DNA from: Nostocales cyanobacterium
Lineage (GTDB): Bacteria > Cyanobacteriota > Cyanobacteriia > Cyanobacteriales > Nostocaceae
Assembly (NCBI GenBank): GCA_004292695.1
Contig: RDXV01000018.1
Coordinates: 1-46,270 of the forward strand
DNA: 46,270 bases
Reading direction: 5' to 3'
Part shown: positions 42,730 to 46,270 of the stretch, one piece after another
How the letters are laid out: each line of letters starts with the position of its first letter
How positions within the stretch are numbered: position 1 is the stretch's first letter
The notes under the pieces: generated by a model
Seen by the model: the letters and a program-made list of their open reading frames with translations, nothing else
Databases searched by the model: none
Told to the model about the DNA's origin: nothing
Translations under genes and position numbers: made by a program

Positions 42730-44352
42730 CTATCTTCCCATTTCCTCATATTTCTTAGTAATTAACTGCCAACCTGCGGCTTGATCAATTACTTCTAAAG
42801 ATTCAAGATTGAGCGTATCTAAGGTAGAATTGTCAACTAACAGGTAAGGTTGATCTTCGGATAACCAATAGTATTTTAAGTCTCGGCTAGAAACAGGAAT
42901 TATTGTGCGATCGCTATAGAAGTCCAATGATGAGCGATGATAGGGAAAAGATGTGTAAATTTTCTCTGCTTTTGGGTTAGCACGAGTGATCATTGCTGCT
43001 ACTGGTTTAACAGCATAAGATTCTCCTAGTTCCCATGTCCAATAATTTGATTTAATCAACAAAAATAAAGATACATAACTGCCCCAAATTAATATCTTTA
43101 AAAATTGCGGATCACCTCTTTCTGCTAAAATGGCGGCTAAGGTCATGGTTAAAGCTACAGCAGCACAAATTATCTGTAAATCTGTGTAACCTATACTCCC
43201 TAAACTAAAATAAATGCTTCCCGCAGAAGCCACTACAGCCAAAATTGCAAAACCTGTCACCCAAGTACGGGGATAGGATGAAAAAAAACGTAAATTTTCT
43301 ATTTGGGTGATATAAAAACCAAATGCTAAGGCAAAACTGGGATAAATAGGGAATAAATACCAAGGTAGTTTAACGTTAACTAAGGAAATTAGTAGTAAAT
43401 AGACACCAGTCCAAACTATAACTAGTTTTGCCCAGCTAAGATTGCGGTTTTCCCACGTGAAGCTTAATGTTTGTGGTAGAAATACTAGCCAAGGCCATGT
43501 CCATTTGATAATTTCTACTAGATAATACCAGAGTGGTTGGGGCTGACCATGAGGAATAGTATTAATTTGATGGAATAATTGATCACCTAATTCAATTTGA
43601 TTACTATAACTATAACGTACAAACTGAGCAAAATACCAAGCTAATGTGGGTAAGATACCAATAAATACTCCCATCCATAGGTAGGAATTAGTGAGAATTC
43701 TGGGTGTGTCCCAAAATAGAAAAACTAAAGGAATCGCAGCGATAAAAATACCTAAAATACCTTTAGTTAAACAAATGAATCCGAAACTAATACCAATACC
43801 AAGACAGTAACGTAAATCTCGACGCGATCGCAATACACACAACATCATCACCATTAATAATGTGACAACTACACCATCTACTACTGCTAATCTGCCATAA
43901 CGCACTACCGGTAACATAGTCAGATAAATTAAAGCACTGTAAATAGCCGCCCATCGAAGACGAAATAATTCTCTGGCAATGCAATATAACAAAGGCACAG
44001 AAATAGCCGTAACAATAGCACCAGGTAGGCGAGTTGTCCATTCATTCACACCACCCCAAGCATAAGCCCAAGCTACTAACCAGTGCATTAAAGGTGGCTG
44101 ATTTTGGTATGGTTCACCTGCCAAAGTGGGATAAAGCCAACTCAGAGAACCCGCTGGTGCGCTCCATATTTCTTTAGCAACCTGCGCCACAGTACCCTCA
44201 TCCCAGTCCTTGAGAGGTATTCCCCCCAAATTAATGCTAAACAGTAGCATGGCCGCAAATAATAAAATTATTAGCCAGATTCTATCAATCCATTTATCAA
44301 CCGGGCGATGTTGTCTTTCCAGACGACTCCAAATATAGCTTCCTTCTTGCAT
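42730..44352 (-). CDS. GT39/ArnT-like glycosyltransferase, polytopic
   Basis: This is a membrane glycosyltransferase of the PMT/ArnT type, using polyprenyl-phosphate sugars on the periplasmic side. The first-loop acidic motif lies in GIPLKDWDEGTVAQVAKEIW (Asp/Glu near 50-53). QNQPPLMHWLVAWAYAWGGVNEWTTRLPGA (about 83-112) is the family signature, and about ten to twelve hydrophobic helices follow. A C-terminal soluble part (about 450-540, KAEKIYTSFPYHRSSLDFYSDR) closes the protein. The 540 aa is typical. The acceptor (lipid, glycan or protein) is unknown. It is divergent from the 501-aa gene. Confidence 0.9.
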   Translation of the reverse strand: MQEGSYIWSRLERQHRPVDKWIDRIWLIILLFAAMLLFSINLGGIPLKDWDEGTVAQVAKEIWSAPAGSLSWLYPTLAGEPYQNQPPLMHWLVAWAYAWGGVNEWTTRLPGAIVTAISVPLLYCIARELFRLRWAAIYSALIYLTMLPVVRYGRLAVVDGVVVTLLMVMMLCVLRSRRDLRYCLGIGISFGFICLTKGILGIFIAAIPLVFLFWDTPRILTNSYLWMGVFIGILPTLAWYFAQFVRYSYSNQIELGDQLFHQINTIPHGQPQPLWYYLVEIIKWTWPWLVFLPQTLSFTWENRNLSWAKLVIVWTGVYLLLISLVNVKLPWYLFPIYPSFALAFGFYITQIENLRFFSSYPRTWVTGFAILAVVASAGSIYFSLGSIGYTDLQIICAAVALTMTLAAILAERGDPQFLKILIWGSYVSLFLLIKSNYWTWELGESYAVKPVAAMITRANPKAEKIYTSFPYHRSSLDFYSDRTIIPVSSRDLKYYWLSEDQPYLLVDNSTLDTLNLESLEVIDQAAGWQLITKKYEEMGR

Positions 44353-44611
44353 ATTCTATGCTCATTATTTTATTCGCTCTTTTAATTCCATTGAGACCAG
44401 AGTGCATCTCTAATGTTGCCACACAGCCACAAATTCTTTCCTCAAGTAATGGCTAGATCCCAAATTACCTCAGTTTTTTCGGAAAAAATGATAATTTTTG
44501 GCAAAATATTTTTCTTAGTTATTTTTTAAACAATTTAACAGGTATTTTTGAAGTTAAATGATATAAATAATACAAACATCCGTAAATCAACCACAATCAA
44601 GGAGTTTATCA

Positions 44612-46117
44612 ATGCGCCTACCTTTTATTTTAGATGTAGCTCTAGGGTTAATTTTTATTTACCTGATTTTAAGTTTATTGGCATCAGAAATACAAGAACT
44701 AATTGCTACAGTCCTACAGTGGAGAGCCGCACATTTAAAAAAGTCTATTGAGATATTTTTATCCGGTAGTGTATATGACTCAGAGAAACCAGAAGTAATT
44801 AAATTAGTTAACAACATTTATCATAATCCTTTAATTAAAGGAATCAACCAAGAAGCAAAAGGTTTTTTAGCAACTTTACCCAGAAAGTTTACCTGGATGG
44901 TGGGAAAAGCTAGTCGTAAAATCGGTACTTCTATGGCTAAATCATCATCAAATCAAACAATGTTTTCTGATAGTCACAGTGGACCATCCTATATCGCCGC
45001 TGATACCTTTGCCACAAGTCTGATTGAAGAATTAAAATTACCAACAATTATTCAGAATCTCACAGAGTCAAGATTAGATAATTTAAAAAATCAACATTTA
45101 CAAGAAGTCAGAACAATTTTAACTAGATCCCTTAAACAAATTAAAGTTAATGAATTACCAACTCAAGTTACCCAAGATATCCAAGATGATTTTGAAACTC
45201 TACAAATCGAGTATGACATGATTGTGATGGATTTTAAAAATCAAAAATTTGATATAGATACCACAGTTCGCAGGATGAAAGATAGCATGGGTAAATATGT
45301 TACTAATTTTCAAGCAAATATGGACGTTAGTAATGATATTTTAAACGAAACTTGTAAACGTTTATTAGCTTTTTATAATCATATTTTTCCTAGCGTAGAA
45401 GCAGCAATTACTATAGGTGGTTTAAAACCTAATATTAATGAAATCATGGGCATTATGGAAACAGGAAGCATTGTATATCAAAATTTGGAAACATCTTTCA
45501 ATAATTCGGAAGATCAAACCTATAAAACTATTAAAGAAGTTGTGGAAGGTTTACCACCAGCGATTAGAAATAATATTGTCAGCATCGCTAAACAAGCAAA
45601 ATATAAAGCTCAAAGTACCGAAGAAGGAATTCAAATTCTTCGTCAAGAAATTGAGGCTTGTTTTGATAGTTCTATGCAGCGTGCTGGTGGAGTTTATAAG
45701 AGAAATGCTAAAGGAGTCGCCATTTTAATTGGTATTGCTTTAGCTTTTGGTGCTAATGCAGACACTTTCCATATTATTGATAGATTATCCAAGGATACTG
45801 TACTCAGAGAAACTATTGTTTATAAAGTAGAACAAACCATAGAAAGACAACCTAACCCCCTTGATATTGAAAATATAGATACCAAGGCAATTTTACAGGA
45901 TATTCAATTACCTATCGGGTGGACAGATGATAACTTAAAAGAACAAATAAACTGGAATCAAACGAAAATATATAATGTGCCTATTATTAGTATAATAACT
46001 ATGTTTTTAGGTTGGATTATTAGCGGTTTAGCTATTGCTATGGGTGCGCCTTTTTGGTTTGATTTACTCAGTAAAGTGATGAATGTCAAAAATGCAGGTA
46101 AGTCACCAAGAAGATAG
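44612..46117 (+). CDS. Large membrane-anchored hypothetical protein, 501 aa
   Basis: A first membrane helix (about 5-28, FILDVALGLIFIYLILSLLASEIQEL) is followed by a long soluble, mostly helical region (about 35-360). That region has coiled-coil potential (ESRLDNLKNQHLQEV; NEIMGIMETGSIVYQNLETS). Two C-terminal hydrophobic segments follow (about 368-385 and 450-490). The start is well set by AAGGAG 9 bases upstream of ATG. The N-terminal helix with SEIQELIATVLQWRAAHLKKSI is a pattern I have seen in bacterial hypotheticals, but I cannot name a function. Its TAG stop is part of the first GATAGTT unit of the array that follows. Confidence 0.75.
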   Translation: MRLPFILDVALGLIFIYLILSLLASEIQELIATVLQWRAAHLKKSIEIFLSGSVYDSEKPEVIKLVNNIYHNPLIKGINQEAKGFLATLPRKFTWMVGKASRKIGTSMAKSSSNQTMFSDSHSGPSYIAADTFATSLIEELKLPTIIQNLTESRLDNLKNQHLQEVRTILTRSLKQIKVNELPTQVTQDIQDDFETLQIEYDMIVMDFKNQKFDIDTTVRRMKDSMGKYVTNFQANMDVSNDILNETCKRLLAFYNHIFPSVEAAITIGGLKPNINEIMGIMETGSIVYQNLETSFNNSEDQTYKTIKEVVEGLPPAIRNNIVSIAKQAKYKAQSTEEGIQILRQEIEACFDSSMQRAGGVYKRNAKGVAILIGIALAFGANADTFHIIDRLSKDTVLRETIVYKVEQTIERQPNPLDIENIDTKAILQDIQLPIGWTDDNLKEQINWNQTKIYNVPIISIITMFLGWIISGLAIAMGAPFWFDLLSKVMNVKNAGKSPRR

Positions 46118-46270
46118 TTGATAGTTGACAGTTGATAGTTGACAGTTGATAGTTGATAGTTGACAGTTGATAGTTGATAGTTGACAGTTGATAGTTGACA
46201 GTTGATAGTTGACAGTTGATAGTTGACAGTTGATAGTTGACAGTTGATAGTTGACAGTTAATAGTTGACA
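46113..46270. repeat. STRR array (GATAGTT/GACAGTT units), cut by window edge
   Basis: At least 22 heptamers alternate GATAGTT and GACAGTT in irregular order over 158 bp and continue beyond the window. The first unit contains the stop codon of the preceding gene. This is the longest array in the window. Confidence 0.95.

Noticed and set aside
46113-46270. GATAGTT/GACAGTT array considered as a minisatellite with regulatory phase
   Set aside because: Stop codons and absence of coding context make phase variation by translation impossible here; it is treated as an STRR.

Overview
The window is chromosomal DNA from a filamentous (Nostocales-type) cyanobacterium, probably close to Anabaena, Dolichospermum or Aphanizomenon. 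This is inferred from four things: 18 copies of the HIP1 octamer GCGATCGC in an AT-rich background, abundant heptameric short tandem repeats (STRRs) between genes, cyanobacterial protein families (cyAbrB, a DevBCA-type exporter, an orthocaspase, DUF2103, DUF29), and no other lineage being favoured by any gene.

Layout. 1-5.3 kb: a CAP-domain exoprotein cut by the window edge, aroA, a conserved hypothetical gene and a TetR regulator with an extra C-terminal ribbon-helix-helix domain. 5.4-8.8 kb: the divergent DevB/DevC/DevA-type exporter operon that this regulator probably controls. 8.8-13.5 kb: a minus-strand accessory block with a DUF29 protein, a YgiT/DUF4258 pair, a cold-shock-domain protein of unknown function, separated HicA and HicB genes, and a large protein ending in an R-x4-H HEPN-like motif. 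13.5-17.5 kb: nnr (NAD(P)HX repair), a secreted SPOR-like protein and mnmA. 17.5-19.7 kb: a decayed patch with a MITE-like element, a Uma2 gene fragment, a TerB-like N-terminal fragment, small hypotheticals and a MazEF-type pair. 20-32 kb: mostly housekeeping genes (sat, mtnP, ygfZ-like, clpS, moaE), a pseudo-orthocaspase with the Tyr/Ser dyad, a Tat-exported aldo/keto reductase and an MBOAT/SGNH polysaccharide O-acetylation pair. 32.6-36.4 kb: a three-gene phosphorelay cluster (PAS kinase, single-domain receiver, REC-PAS-kinase-REC hybrid). 36.5-46.3 kb: pyrR, cobD, an Rrf2 regulator, cyAbrB2, a ClC protein with CBS domains, a zinc-ribbon membrane protein, a GT39 glycosyltransferase and a large membrane-anchored hypothetical.

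The most interesting signals are: (1) the minus-strand toxin/HEPN/cold-shock block, which looks like a small defence or stress island inside a stretch of about 11.8 kb without HIP1; (2) the TetR-RHH fusion facing the DevBCA-type exporter; (3) STRR heptamers that supply the start or stop codon of several genes; (4) a palindromic repeat inserted in frame in nnr; (5) at least three copies of a palindrome-ended MITE-like family, plus a different 168-bp MITE-like element next to a gene relic. No tRNA, rRNA, CRISPR array or complete transposase gene was seen.
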